DNA of 64,000 nt from Turritopsis dohrnii (lineage: Eukaryota; Cnidaria; Hydrozoa; Anthoathecata; Oceaniidae): contig BQMF02000436.1 in assembly GCA_027922465.2 (NCBI GenBank), positions 248,001 through 312,000 of the forward strand, given 5' to 3'. How positions within the stretch are numbered: position 1 is the stretch's first letter; the number at the start of each line of letters is the position of its first letter. A program made the position numbers and the translations under genes. The notes beneath the pieces were generated by a model. That model had not been told where the DNA came from. It ran no database searches and saw only the letters and a program-made list of their open reading frames with translations. Of the stretch, positions 1 to 10,788 are shown piece after piece.

Positions 1-337
1 GCCAGCCATCCGCTGCCTGGAATTCAATCGCTTCTTGGATCATGGCTGCAGATAATGGAACATTTTGACTTCGCATGCTTTTAAACCAATTCACAACAGC
101 CTTGTCTACCAATTCGAAGCTACCTGTTCTCAACTTTTGTCGTTTAGCGTTGGCTCCTATTTCTAGTGAACCCATAAGTTTCTCTTTGTTCTTGACCCAA
201 GTTGACAAAGTATTTTTTGGTACATGATATTTTGCAGCTACATCTTTATTACTCATCCCTTTTTCAAGGTCCTTTAAAGCCTGGCATTTCTCCCACAGAC
301 TTTTGTGGTTGTACTTGCGTTTTCCAGTGATTAACAT
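1..337 (-). pseudogene. Tigger/pogo-type transposase, N-terminal part, cut by the window edge
   Basis: The minus strand reads from an ATG at 337 without a stop to the window edge, about 112 codons. The protein opens with a CENP-B/pogo-type helix-turn-helix pattern: a basic start (GKRKYNHKSLWEKC), then MSNKDVAAKYHVPKNTLSTW, the motif typical of Tigger and Jerky-like DNA-binding domains. A second HTH-like segment follows (VDKAVVNWFKSMRSQNVPLS). The catalytic DDE domain would lie to the left of the window. The reading is clean here, so whether the gene is functional cannot be judged. A C-terminal transposase remnant with the same terminal inverted repeat lies at 47.8-49.2 kb. Confidence 0.8.
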
Positions 338-725
338 CTTTCTTGCACGTTGGTAGAAAACGAAAAGAATGAATAAAAACATTCCATCTTCAAATTTTCA
401 AAATCGAACGTTTTTCAAATCGAACGTTTTCAAAATCGAATGTTTCCAGAATCAGATTTCAGACGCGACGCGAGAAATAAGAAAAATATGTCTTTTTCAT
501 TACAATTTTAGATTGATAGTGCGCAAAAGTTCGAATTAACGAGCGGTTTTTTAGCCTAGGGACCGAAAAAACTGTTCGAATTGACGAAATGTTCGAATTA
601 ACGGAGTTCGAATTAAGCGGCACAAAATAAAGGTCTTTATTAGACCAAACTCAAGGGACCGGAAAATTTGTTCGAAATAAAGAATGTTCGAATTAAGCGG
701 CATTCGAATGAACGGATGTGTACTG
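1..725 (-). mobile_element. Tigger-like DNA transposon, one end (partial)
   Basis: The element ends at 725 with an inverted copy of CAGTACACATCCGTT, the terminal sequence also found at 47670, and is followed by the TA dinucleotide expected for pogo/Tigger insertions. Positions 400-725 are the noncoding terminal region, with repeated GTTCGAATTAA-type motifs and the phrase AGGGACCGAAAA. The other end is outside the window. Confidence 0.75.
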
Positions 726-727
726 TA

Positions 728-2144
728 TGAAAGTCGAGCACTAATTTTTTTTGAATTCTAGTTCACTATAATCTGATTACACTATCTTTCAGTTGTGATA
801 ATCTCGATAGTTGATTTATTTTCAACGACTTAATGCAAACTCTCCATTCAGCCAGATGTTTTCCAAAATATTTTATGCATATCAAAATTTCCTCGAAATG
901 TGTTTACCGACTGAGCATTATAGTTTTAGAAGTCCCTTTACCCCTCTAATTTGGTACCAGATTTTCATCATAGATTCAAAAGTCACTTGCGGAAAATTTA
1001 CAAATAACGATAATTCAGTTTTTCACCAACAGTTAAATAGTTGAACACGGATCCAAAACAGAGATCAAGTTAATCAATTGGCGCATGCTCAGTTGGTGTA
1101 AGTTAAAATGTTCTTTTAAAGTGCACTTTTACTTTTAATTTTGTGCAATGTATTCCTGATTTAGTTTATGTACTTTTATAGCTAATTTTGTGCAATGTAT
1201 TCCTGATTTACTTACCTTTTTGTTGGCCAGTTTATTCTTTTGTAATATGCATTTGTATTATAAACCAAAACATGGCTTCCAGTTGTGATAAAGCAGCTAA
1301 ATACCAAGCTTTTAAAAGATACATTAGGAACGAAAACTTTCGGCAAAAACCTTTCGGCGGTCAAACGTTTGGACAACGTTGCATTTCATTTTTTTACGTT
1401 GGTATCATTTCGTGTTTTAGGGGTGCAATTGATACATTCTTTCATTCTCAAACCAAAAAGAAATTATTGCTCACGGCTTTCGAAGTAGGAAAAAAGTCAT
1501 GTAACTTTTGCACTTTTCCCTAACATTTCTAGCTATCCCTGAAAGAGACAGTTTAAATTCTTTGTTTCATAATGACAAAATTTTACTTTTCCTACAATTT
1601 AATACGAGCGAAATTCGAATCTTCTTAAAAGATAGAAGAGGAAGAGGAGGACTATGCAATCGACGACGAGTCGAATAATGACGAAATTGGCCACGGAGAT
1701 TTTTTTCTAATTAATTAATTTTTTAGTTTTTTCGTCTTTTTTGACAATTTTTAAAAAGTGATCTTTTAATTTTTCAGTCATAACTTTTTAACCAATGAAC
1801 CAAATTTAAAGTTTGATACGTCAAAATTTAAGTGAAAGCATCCTCTTTACAATGGAAAAAAAATTAAATATAAAATGGTAATTAATCAAAGACTTAAAGT
1901 TTTTTGTGTGACACCCGGTATTTCTAAAATATGTCTTTATTTTCCACCCCTTGCTTCCACACATAATAAAAAAAAATAAAGCAAGCCTAAAATCAAATCC
2001 AAGAAAACTTTTCCTGTCAGTTTAAAAAATATGTCAGTAATTCATCAACAAAATATTCTACTTTTTATACCTTGGGAAATCAATTTTTGTGATAAATAAC
2101 AGGAACGACGACTAGCCGAACAGTACAGTAACAATAATTTACCA
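728..2144. other. Intergenic, nothing recognised
   Basis: AT-rich sequence with only short open frames (111 codons at most, 1188-1523), none with a recognisable protein motif. The segments at 1140-1165 and 1180-1205 repeat a short phrase (TTTTGTGCAATGTATTCCTG), a small local duplication. Confidence 0.5.
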
Positions 2145-2250
2145 AGTGGGCAAAAATGATAAAAAGTCACTGCGATGAAGAGCATTTTTATTTGTATATT
2201 TCTATGGAAATACACTCCTTCGCAGTGATTATGCAACAAATTTACCCACT
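2145..2250. repeat. MITE family A, copy 1
   Basis: A short inverted-repeat element. The left end reads AGTGGGCAAAAATGAT then AAAAAGTCACTGCGATGAAG. The right end is the complement (CACTCCTTCGCAGTGATT, then AAATTTACCCACT). Related copies lie at 17230-17345, 24039-24159, 24833-24932 and, weaker, about 23118-23250. No coding capacity. Confidence 0.75.
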
Positions 2251-5133
2251 GAGTAAGTACCTTTAGGGAAATATTGAAAAAACCTTTTTTTACGATAAAA
2301 ATATTCTGTGAAGCAATGGTAGATTGATTTATACCTAAGAGTGTAGTCTCGGCAATCATGTTCGAATCCTTATAGTAAGCACATTATCGAGCAGCATATC
2401 AGCCGAGTCTACGACAGACTGCACACACTGGCCTTATAGTACCAGTTAAAAGACAAAAAATGGGAATGGAAACATTATTTCCGCTCCGCACGACTATTCG
2501 AAATCAGTTTGCTCCTTTGTTTACAAAAACCTTCATGTGGGTTTTTGTTACAGAATGGTTACAATAGCAGTTATGAAGTGGACTTTACAGAAATTCATAA
2601 TGGTGTGCTATTTTACTCTGAGATTATTGTGCAAATTACATGATTGTGGCACTTGAATATTTCTTCATTTTGCTTTCTGGTTAAAATAATTTCAAAACGA
2701 TTGGGAAAAGCCGATAAATGACTTCAGTTGAGTTTAATAGACTTGCACGGGGGTTTCCTGTGATGCCGCCATCCACACTATTATCTGAAAGGTTAAGAAG
2801 ACCTGGAAACAATGTTGGAAATAATTTGTTAACGCCAGTGCATTTTTTCATGAGGATTTTGATCAGAATGTAGTTGCCATAATTTGTTGTTTTGAAGGTG
2901 TTCGTTGAAAGATCATTTAGGATCGGAGATATTTGATTGGGACTTTTGTTGACAATAACTGAAGTTACTTTCACAAGAAATAACATACGAATCACGAAAA
3001 ATTGAAATAATATAACACGATGACATGACGAGAGCACAAACGAAAAATACATCCAAAAAAAAACAGTTTCCAAGGTTTTTGTAACAAACAGGAATGGAGG
3101 TCTGCTAATATAGCGGGAGTATTCCACACATCATCATGTTGCGTCAAATCGTCCCCAAGTCGTAATTCGTAAAATCGCTGCCAAAAGATACTGCTGCTTT
3201 TTGCTTATGCACACAAAAGTTCTTCCATTTTTCCCCAGGGTTCCTCAAGCAATGCTTTGGACCTTTCCTGAATTTCTGTTTGTATACTATTGTATCGATA
3301 TACATACGGACATCGAAAAGCCAAGAAACCCTGGGTTCGAGGTTGACCAATAGCCTAGTCAGAAAATGTGCCTATTCAGTAAGTGCGCCCCATCAAAATA
3401 CGCCCGTCTTTCGTTACGGTTTGTGCTTCCATAACATCAGCGCAAAATGTTCCTGGATGCTGACGATCCAGAACTTTTTGCAAATTTCTCTGACAATCAT
3501 GGTGCCTCAAGGGTCATTAAACTGATACTGCGGTGGGAATGACTCTATGCTTCCAAACCAACTAATGTTTGTGATGTTAAATGATGTTTTGAGGAGGGTT
3601 CAGGTTCAGGAGAGAGGAGAGGTAGCCTCAACTATATCTATTATGCTAGCCTCTAATGCCAAGTATCGTTCTTCTTTCCAGACAGTTTTAGGAAGCCTTT
3701 ATAACACAGAAGTTTAGCTGGTTTTATATCAGTAGATGTTCGTGCTCATTTTTTATGATAAGAGCTTATTTGGATCCAGTAAGATCCAGGAGGCAGCAGA
3801 TGATGTGTTGCGGTTTGTCCCAAAAAAGTGACACAAAAATATTTTTTATTGGTTTCATCATCACAAATTTTGATAAACACCCAAATTAGTAGCATTTCCC
3901 ATCCTAATCAAGTCAAGAAGAACTGACTGGATTACTGAACACAATTCAATGATGTTTTCTAGGGGGCAGGGTTGGCAGGGTTGGTCGCCAGGGTTGGTCG
4001 CCTCCTCTCTAAACTAATGTCCTCTAAAGTCCTATTTTTTGAAAAATGTCCTCTAAAGTCCTCTATAGTCCTCTAAAAACTGTGTTTTTGCTAGAATCTC
4101 TACTAAAATCCTATAATTTTTTTTCAGGTAACATAAAAAAATGCAATGGATTGTTTTTGATAGTAGCCTATATTTTTGAAGTTTGAGTTTTATCAGGCAA
4201 CTCATAATTTGTCATTTAAGGCAGCTGCAAACTGTCAAATATTTTTCGTTCTTTGCATCGATGTTGAATGGTTTGAAAATTCTAATACAAAAATAAAGTT
4301 GACTGATTTGATTTGATTCAAACCAAAATAATAGTTCAGCACCAAAATATGCTCAACAAACACGATAGAAATATATATTGGATGAGAAATGTTTGAAATT
4401 GGCAGCCTCTTTCAACACTTTTTTCAACACTTTCTTTATTAAAGTATGGCTTGTCAAGTGCATAGGATATATATAATGAGAATATATAATAGTGAATATA
4501 TAATTATATGATTCTTATATGTATATATAATATAATTCTTGCTATAATTTTGGTGTCTTTTGGACTATATATAATATAAAACTTATGTCAGCATAATTTG
4601 AATTTTCCCTGTGATGTTTAAGAGCCACTTTTCATAAGAGGCTGACAATTTCTGTAATCGTGATAGTGACCATCTCAAAATTACTTTACTTTGAGATATT
4701 TTGAAGCTTATGTTGTGATTATAGTAACTGTGTCAAATATTTTGCACTAAATTTATCTTGGTTCTGAAGGTCACTATTTTTATAAAAGCACATGTATACA
4801 AACTTCAAAACCAAGTGGGGAACAGGACTATATGACAAAATCAGTTTATCTATTATGGGGTTAATATCATGCCTTCATATCACGCTTTTGTTCTGTGTGG
4901 TGCTAACTTTGAGATCTGTTATCTGGTGATACCATATTTATATATTCAACTTTACATGTTGTTAGAACCATGCCCCTGGACAATATATTTTAGCAATAAA
5001 ATTCATGAAATTTTAGTCAATAAAACTTTATTAAAGGGGAAGTAAATCAAATTAATAATTTTGTACCATTGGAAAGAATTTGATGAAAGATGAAAATGAT
5101 GAAAATCGGTTTTTGAATTTTGAAAAAATCATT
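2251..5133. other. Intergenic, low-complexity AT-rich
   Basis: No supported gene. A 148-codon open frame at 2681-3127 (-) has no recognisable motif. A short tandem repeat of GGTTGGTCGCCAGG lies at about 3970-4000, repeated TCCTCTAAAGTCCT phrases at 4010-4080, and a strongly AT-rich stretch of alternating ATATA at 4465-4580. Confidence 0.45.
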
Positions 5134-5465
5134 TTTTCGTTGCTGAGATATTGCCATTTAAAGTTTGCTCAAAACTTGGTCTCCATGGCAACATGACACC
5201 ACAATATTAAAAAAGACATGGCTGACATAGAAATACATGAATAATTCACACAGTTTTAATATGTTGCTTTAATACATATTGTTATTGTTTTGGTACGTAC
5301 TGTGCTTGTAACTAAACATACGAAATTCTATTAGTGTATCATTAAAATTTCCTGAGTTATTTATATATTTATATGCTAGCAATTTCTTCTTGAATATTGT
5401 GATGTCATGTTGCCATGGAGACCAAGTTTTGAGCAAAAACTTTAAATGGCAATATCTCAGGAACG
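5134..5465. repeat. Inverted repeat with about 75-bp arms
   Basis: The left arm (5134-5205) contains GAGATATTGCCATTTAAAG and CTTGGTCTCCATGGCAACAT. The right arm (5395-5465) is its complement (ATGTTGCCATGGAGACCAAG, then CTTTAAATGGCAATATCTC). The spacer is about 190 bp. This is probably the core of a MITE; its outer limits and target duplication were not resolved. Confidence 0.65.
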
Positions 5466-6450
5466 AATTGGATCTAGTAATGCACTTGCCCAATTGGGAT
5501 TTCCAAAACTTTATCTGATGAAGAAAAAATATCAAAGCAGCCCTTAAAAATAGTAGTTTTTGATGTCGCCAATGATATTTTTCCACTCCTTTGTGTCAGC
5601 AAAAGTAAAATTTTTCAACCATTCATTAAAAACCATGAACAATTTTGATTTGGTCTTTGCACTAAGACGATGATCGCCTAGTCCTAGTTGTAAATGCCAA
5701 TAACAACAACAGCATTTGATTCAGAGTTTTACTCATTCAAAACATATTGAACGGCTACAAAACATTATAAAAATTATATTATACACATACACTGAACAAG
5801 ATGCAAACAGATACATGAACAAGGAAAATTACTTACTAAAGATACAGTGAACAAAGGCTGGGAAGCCACACAAGTCACACCACAGCACACTTGACAGACA
5901 TGTACACAAATGACAACTGACAATACCTTACATTTATACATGACAAGTACACAACATGGTTACCATTTTGACATACATGACAACAAAGTACATTTTACAG
6001 ACCAATATTGAACATGAATATAATATACAAAATACCTAAACAAGAAAAAGACTAAAAATGGGACAAAGCATCCTGAGCAGAAGCCTGCTGCCTAACTGTG
6101 CCTCAGCTGCCAGATGATAGTTTCACTGACTGAGGTTCGACTGCTATAAAACAGGATCAAATGGCCCCTTGGAAATTTCTGGTTATCGCCTTGCTTTAAT
6201 TTATACCGTTCAAATCAAGTTATAGCGGTTTTCTTAAATCTGTTCTTAAATATTTGCAAATAATATGTGATTGTCTGTTCTCCCTGACCATTTTATACTT
6301 TTTTACTTTTAAGGAAAATAGTTGACAATACATCTCATCATAATTTCTACGCATTATGTCAGCTTCCGTCAAAAAGGTATCAAGGCTTTTGTTAGTCTCT
6401 GAATTAAGTGATGGTTTGTTAGTTCTTTTATCAGCCATTTTCGTTACCAG
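5466..6450. other. Upstream region of the prefoldin gene
   Basis: This stretch should contain the short first coding exon and promoter of the prefoldin gene, but I could not place them. An antisense open frame with an ATG at 6438 (-) runs to 6220 and starts only 13 bp from the prefoldin exon; it resembles no family I recognise. Positions 5770-6060 contain loose repeats of ACATGAACAA/TGACAAGTACAC type. Confidence 0.35.
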
Positions 6451-7392
6451 GTAGCTGATGAAGTTCAGATTACACATCAAGATCAAAAAATGATAAATGC
6501 CTTTGCAAACAAGAACGCAAAGCACAATGAACTCGTAGCGGCTGTTGCTAACAAAAAGGTGAGAGATCATTTCTCATTTCAGAATAAAAATGACACATTG
6601 TGGTTTTAATTTCTGGCCTCTTTTTAACAATAGAAAAAAGGCTTTGAATTACGTAGTCACGATACGTTGATTATTTTTATTGTCAAAGTCAATTTATTTT
6701 GATGCACCTTGCTTCAAGATATCATAATAAAATTCAAGCAAAGGTTTCCCCATATGAACTGATGGCTGCTAAAATTCAAAAACATTCTGTTCTGCTGAGA
6801 CCTCATATCATCTGATTGACCTGATATATTGTGGTTCAAGTCTTTTAATCCAATAGTTGTTTTTTCTTGGTTTGCATTTCACGTTGTGCTTTTTAGAAAG
6901 AACTGCAGAATCTGGAAGATGCTGGAGATGAACTCATTTTACTAGACGATGGTGAAACAGTCCCGTATCTTTTCAGTCTTGTGACAATTTGCTAACAATC
7001 TTCGTTCTGGTAAAATCCACTTGTAGAGATTCAAGTTTCCCTTATGTAACACCTGTAAACCAAATGATCGTTTGTCTAAGGTTAGGTCATTATACATAGG
7101 TTTGACTATATTGATATTGCCTCAAGGATGTAACCAACTCGCCTTTAAAATATTATGCTTAAAAAAGTTTTCCTTAATTAGCGACAGTATTCAAATTGGA
7201 GAGAGTTTCATGCATATGGCAAACGAGGAAGCTCAAGAATATATAGAGGAAAGTAAAGATGCCATTGAAAAGGATGTTGCGAATTTAGATGCTCAAATCG
7301 AAAAATTTAAGAATGAACTAAAAGATTTGAAAAGCAAATTATATGCCAAGTTTGGTTCTAATATCAATTTAGAGGAAGATGAAGAACAGTAG
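6451..7392 (+). CDS. PFDN4: Prefoldin subunit 4 (first exon not located)
   Basis: A beta-type subunit of the hexameric prefoldin co-chaperone, which captures nascent actin and tubulin in the cytosol and delivers them to the TRiC/CCT chaperonin. Three exons fit with GT-AG borders and matching phases: 6451-6558, 6897-6964 and 7188-7392. They encode 126 residues ending in TAG. In order, the sequence shows the first coiled-coil helix (ITHQDQKMINAFANKNAKH), the hairpin region (LQNLEDAGDELILLDDGE, then IQIGESF), and the second helix ending in KSKLYAKFGSNINLEEDEE, a very characteristic prefoldin-4 C-terminus. Animal PFDN4 is about 134 residues, so the missing first exon should add only a handful. 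Identity is secure; the start is not. Confidence 0.9.
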
Positions 7393-7927
7393 CAGTGTTG
7401 ATTTAGTCAAGCTTTGGAAACAATTTTTAATGTTTATTGGAGAAGGAGATAAACAGTATCAATGGATAAAATCCTCTTCTTTTGTATTTTGCTGTAAAAG
7501 TAATAAAACATTGAAATTATTGCTGATCTTGTTTTTTTCTGACAGCTGTTGAATCAGAATAATTTGACTTAAAAATGTTTTTCTCCTGCTTGATAGAACA
7601 ACTTTTTTTTTATAATTTATTTTACCGAGTCCATACATCATTTTTCTATATTTTTCATATCACATTAGCATTAGCATATCACATTAGCGTTTTGCAGTGC
7701 CACGATTTGAACCACCACCAACCATCACCCTTGTATTACAAGTCCACCATCTCGCCAAACGAGCTATACACCTGCCACTTTTTTAGCTTTGGATAAATTA
7801 CCAGACATAAAATTTTCTTCAGCTTATTGCTTATAATGTTCATATTATTATACTACTTCAACAGAGATTTCCACTATTATCTTTCCATTATGAAGAATGT
7901 TCTCTTCTTCTTCTTTTAGGGATAAAA
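7393..7927. other. Short intergenic region
   Basis: Contains the presumed 3' UTR of PFDN4 (AATAAAA-type signal near 7500) and a pyrimidine-rich stretch ending TTCTTCTTTTAG at 7919. That stretch looks like a splice acceptor just before the phosphatase ATG, implying a noncoding 5' exon for the next gene. Confidence 0.4.
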
Positions 7928-8530
7928 ATGAGCATACTTCCACTCCATCACAGTCGTTTTTGTGATTTGGACAAAATTCAAATGCAATATGTCAACACTA
8001 TAGCATACATTGTTCAAGACTGTCATCATATTCCAAAAGGATTATCGCAAATCCTTGATCACCTGTATTTAGGGAATTGGACTGATGCGCAAAACATAGA
8101 AAAACTAAAAGAAGTTGGAATCACCCACATATGTAATACAGTGGATGGTCCAGATGGTTTTGAGACTGGGAAAGAATTTTATGGAAATGAATTTGAATAC
8201 TATGGATTTCAATCTGAAGATGAGGAAAGTTATCCAATTCTGAATCATTTTGATGCTGTATATGAATTTATTGAGGCTGCTCGGTTGAACGGTGGTAAAT
8301 GTATGATACATTGCATGGCTGGTATCAATCGAAGTGGCTGCTTGACTACTGCTTACACTATGGTTCATCTTGGTATTGGTCCCATTACTGCAGCTAAGAT
8401 GGTGTTTGACATTAGAGGGATGTTGTTAAGTAATGTGGGTTTTATTGAACGCCTTGTGCGTTTTGCTGTCTCCAAGCAACTGTTAGAAGTTGATAAAAAC
8501 CTAATTGTTAAAAGATTTGCATTGAAATGA
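7928..8530 (+). CDS. Atypical dual-specificity protein phosphatase
   Basis: A 200-residue single-exon protein of the compact atypical DUSP type, which removes phosphate from Tyr and Ser/Thr (some members act on RNA or other substrates). The N-terminal AYLGN-like motif appears as ILDHLYLGNWTDA (residues 42-54). The active-site loop HCMAGINRSG carries Cys129 and Arg135 of the HCxxGxxRS signature. The general-acid Asp is probably in QSEDEESYPIL (residues 95-105). There is no CH2/rhodanese domain, signal peptide or membrane segment, so it is not a classical MAP-kinase phosphatase. It lies 535 bp after PFDN4 on the same strand, but each should have its own promoter. The start is the first ATG, eight bases after an apparent splice acceptor. 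The exact DUSP subfamily is not settled. Confidence 0.85.
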   Translation: MSILPLHHSRFCDLDKIQMQYVNTIAYIVQDCHHIPKGLSQILDHLYLGNWTDAQNIEKLKEVGITHICNTVDGPDGFETGKEFYGNEFEYYGFQSEDEESYPILNHFDAVYEFIEAARLNGGKCMIHCMAGINRSGCLTTAYTMVHLGIGPITAAKMVFDIRGMLLSNVGFIERLVRFAVSKQLLEVDKNLIVKRFALK

Positions 8531-10788
8531 ATGAAGTTTTGATAGAACATCAAAGATGTAAATTCATGTTGTTTGATATCAAATTTTTTCATAATGATAA
8601 ATATCTAAACCCTGTATAACAGCTTGTATATTTTGATAACAACTGGATTCATATTTAGGTATCCTTTATTATAATGATTATTATTTATCACAGCTCATTG
8701 TTAATCAGCCATTGTATTAGATTTCAACTTTTCCTGAAGAATTTGAATTTCGTAAATAATTTTTCTCCTAGATTCGCAAAGATATGTTATTTATAATAAA
8801 GAACGAAGCTCAAAATTAATTATTGCTTTATCAATGGATCTTTTTTATGCTTATTTGATTAGAACTTTTTGCAAATTACACCGCACCGACTATTGGGTCT
8901 GTTCAAAATTCATATCTACAGCCTTCATAAAAAGTGTTGATACTACAGGGACAAATGTTTCACAAAGATACTTAAGTATTATATATTAGTAATTTCCAAA
9001 AAGGGTGCCATAAATGAAGTATGGAAATCATTTTTAAGATATTGTTTAGATAGAATCAGATGTTTATATAGTAATGTTTATTTACGTAATGTAAATCTCT
9101 TGGTGTTTCTTTTTTTATGCAATACATTAGCATTTTAACTGTATGTACTTAGTAGTTTTTAGTGTGTTTGATTTTTTCACCATTGTAAACAATGGAATCA
9201 TAAGAAAAATTTTGAAGTATCTTTAGTATTGATATACATTCCAATGATAAAGTTTATGAACTTACTTTCATAGATAGGATTGAATTTGATTTCTGGAAGC
9301 TATACAAGTTGTTTCCAGTACTTTCTACATGATTAAGCTTTTGATATTTACTAAACTGATGTTCTACTGAGATCTGAACTGTTGAAGCGATCTAAACTGT
9401 TGAGGAGATCTGAGCTGTTGGTCTTGTATGAAATCGCTAATAGTGAATGATCATGTAAAAAAATGCCCAGCATTTTGCTATCATGGTGTCTATCCTTATG
9501 CCCTTTAAGGTCATTATTATGATTTTTTATGGTATAGAACTTCGGAATTCATTGTTGACACTGAAAATGAACATCACTAGTGCTATGTAGAAATAAAATG
9601 AAATTTCCTCGCTGCCAGGTTTTTCTTCTGTTAATCACTCTCAAAAGATTTTTTAAGTCTTATATAAGTCCTCCGTAAAATGCTCTCACTTTCACCTGAT
9701 GCTGACTGAAAATATTACCTAGTAACTAATGCTATAAAGTGCAGAAAGGACCAGTCATACCATTATATTACTGAAGATGACTGGAATCTCAAAAACCTTA
9801 ATTTGATAAAATTCTCATAAATGAAAATTCTACTTTAACATAATTGTTTTTTTATTTTATTTTATTTCATAAGATGTCAAAAACAAACACTCAATTAAAA
9901 ATTAAAGATGCCATTATTGACAACATTTTCTGTCGTAGTAACAAACCTTTTGCAGTTTAATAATGAAAATTCTTTTTAAAATTGAATTTCTGGAGGATTG
10001 GACAGTGAAAGAAATAAAATATGGATGAATTTACTTATCAATCGATTTATTTCGGATTAATTTCTAATGGAAACTTCTACTTTCATCATTGATGCATGCC
10101 ATATCGTAGCATTCTGTATTGTGAGGTTTGTTTATCCTTACACTCAATTGGTGACTAATGAGATTTCTCAACCTCTGTAGCTATTATTTTATGTAGTGGC
10201 ACTATCCTGTGATATGACAAAGGGAAAGATTTTTTTATGACTTCATCACGAGTCTTCCCATAGGCGACTTGTATATTTTCATTAAGCTGCATACTCTGTA
10301 TACTCTGCATACTCATTCCTATTCACACCTACTGTCTGTTTTTTTTTTCATTTAAATCAGATTTCATGTTTTTTGTAGATCAGTTTTCAATTGCCGTTTA
10401 CTCGAATAACAACTCTGTCCTCTTATCAGTCTCAACAATTTAAAATGAAAAAAGATCATTTAAATTGAAAACAATACAGCTTTGATTTCCATCTCAAGTT
10501 GCATCTATAAATCTGAAGAAGTTACTGTACAAGTTTGTGTTGAGTTATTATCTAACTACAAATGTCAGTGTAGTTATGATTTTGTTTTGGCCACACATTA
10601 GGTTTTTTTTCAAATAATGCTGTCAGTTTTGATCTCATTGTCTTGAATTTGATGGGAACATTAATTTTCCATTTTGTTGACATTATTTACATTTACTTTA
10701 CAATCACGTTTTTTAGGGGTTTTGTTATTTATTTGTTTGCTATTATCTTGTTTCCTAAATTTCAGATATACATGAAAATCCAGTAAAG
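8531..10788. other. Intergenic, AT-rich
   Basis: No coding exon recognised on either strand. Likely holds the 3' UTR of the phosphatase and the promoter and 5' UTR of the PDPR gene. A short tandem phrase (TTGAAGCGATCTAAACTG, TTGAGGAGATCTGAGCTG) occurs at 9383-9420. Confidence 0.45.
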
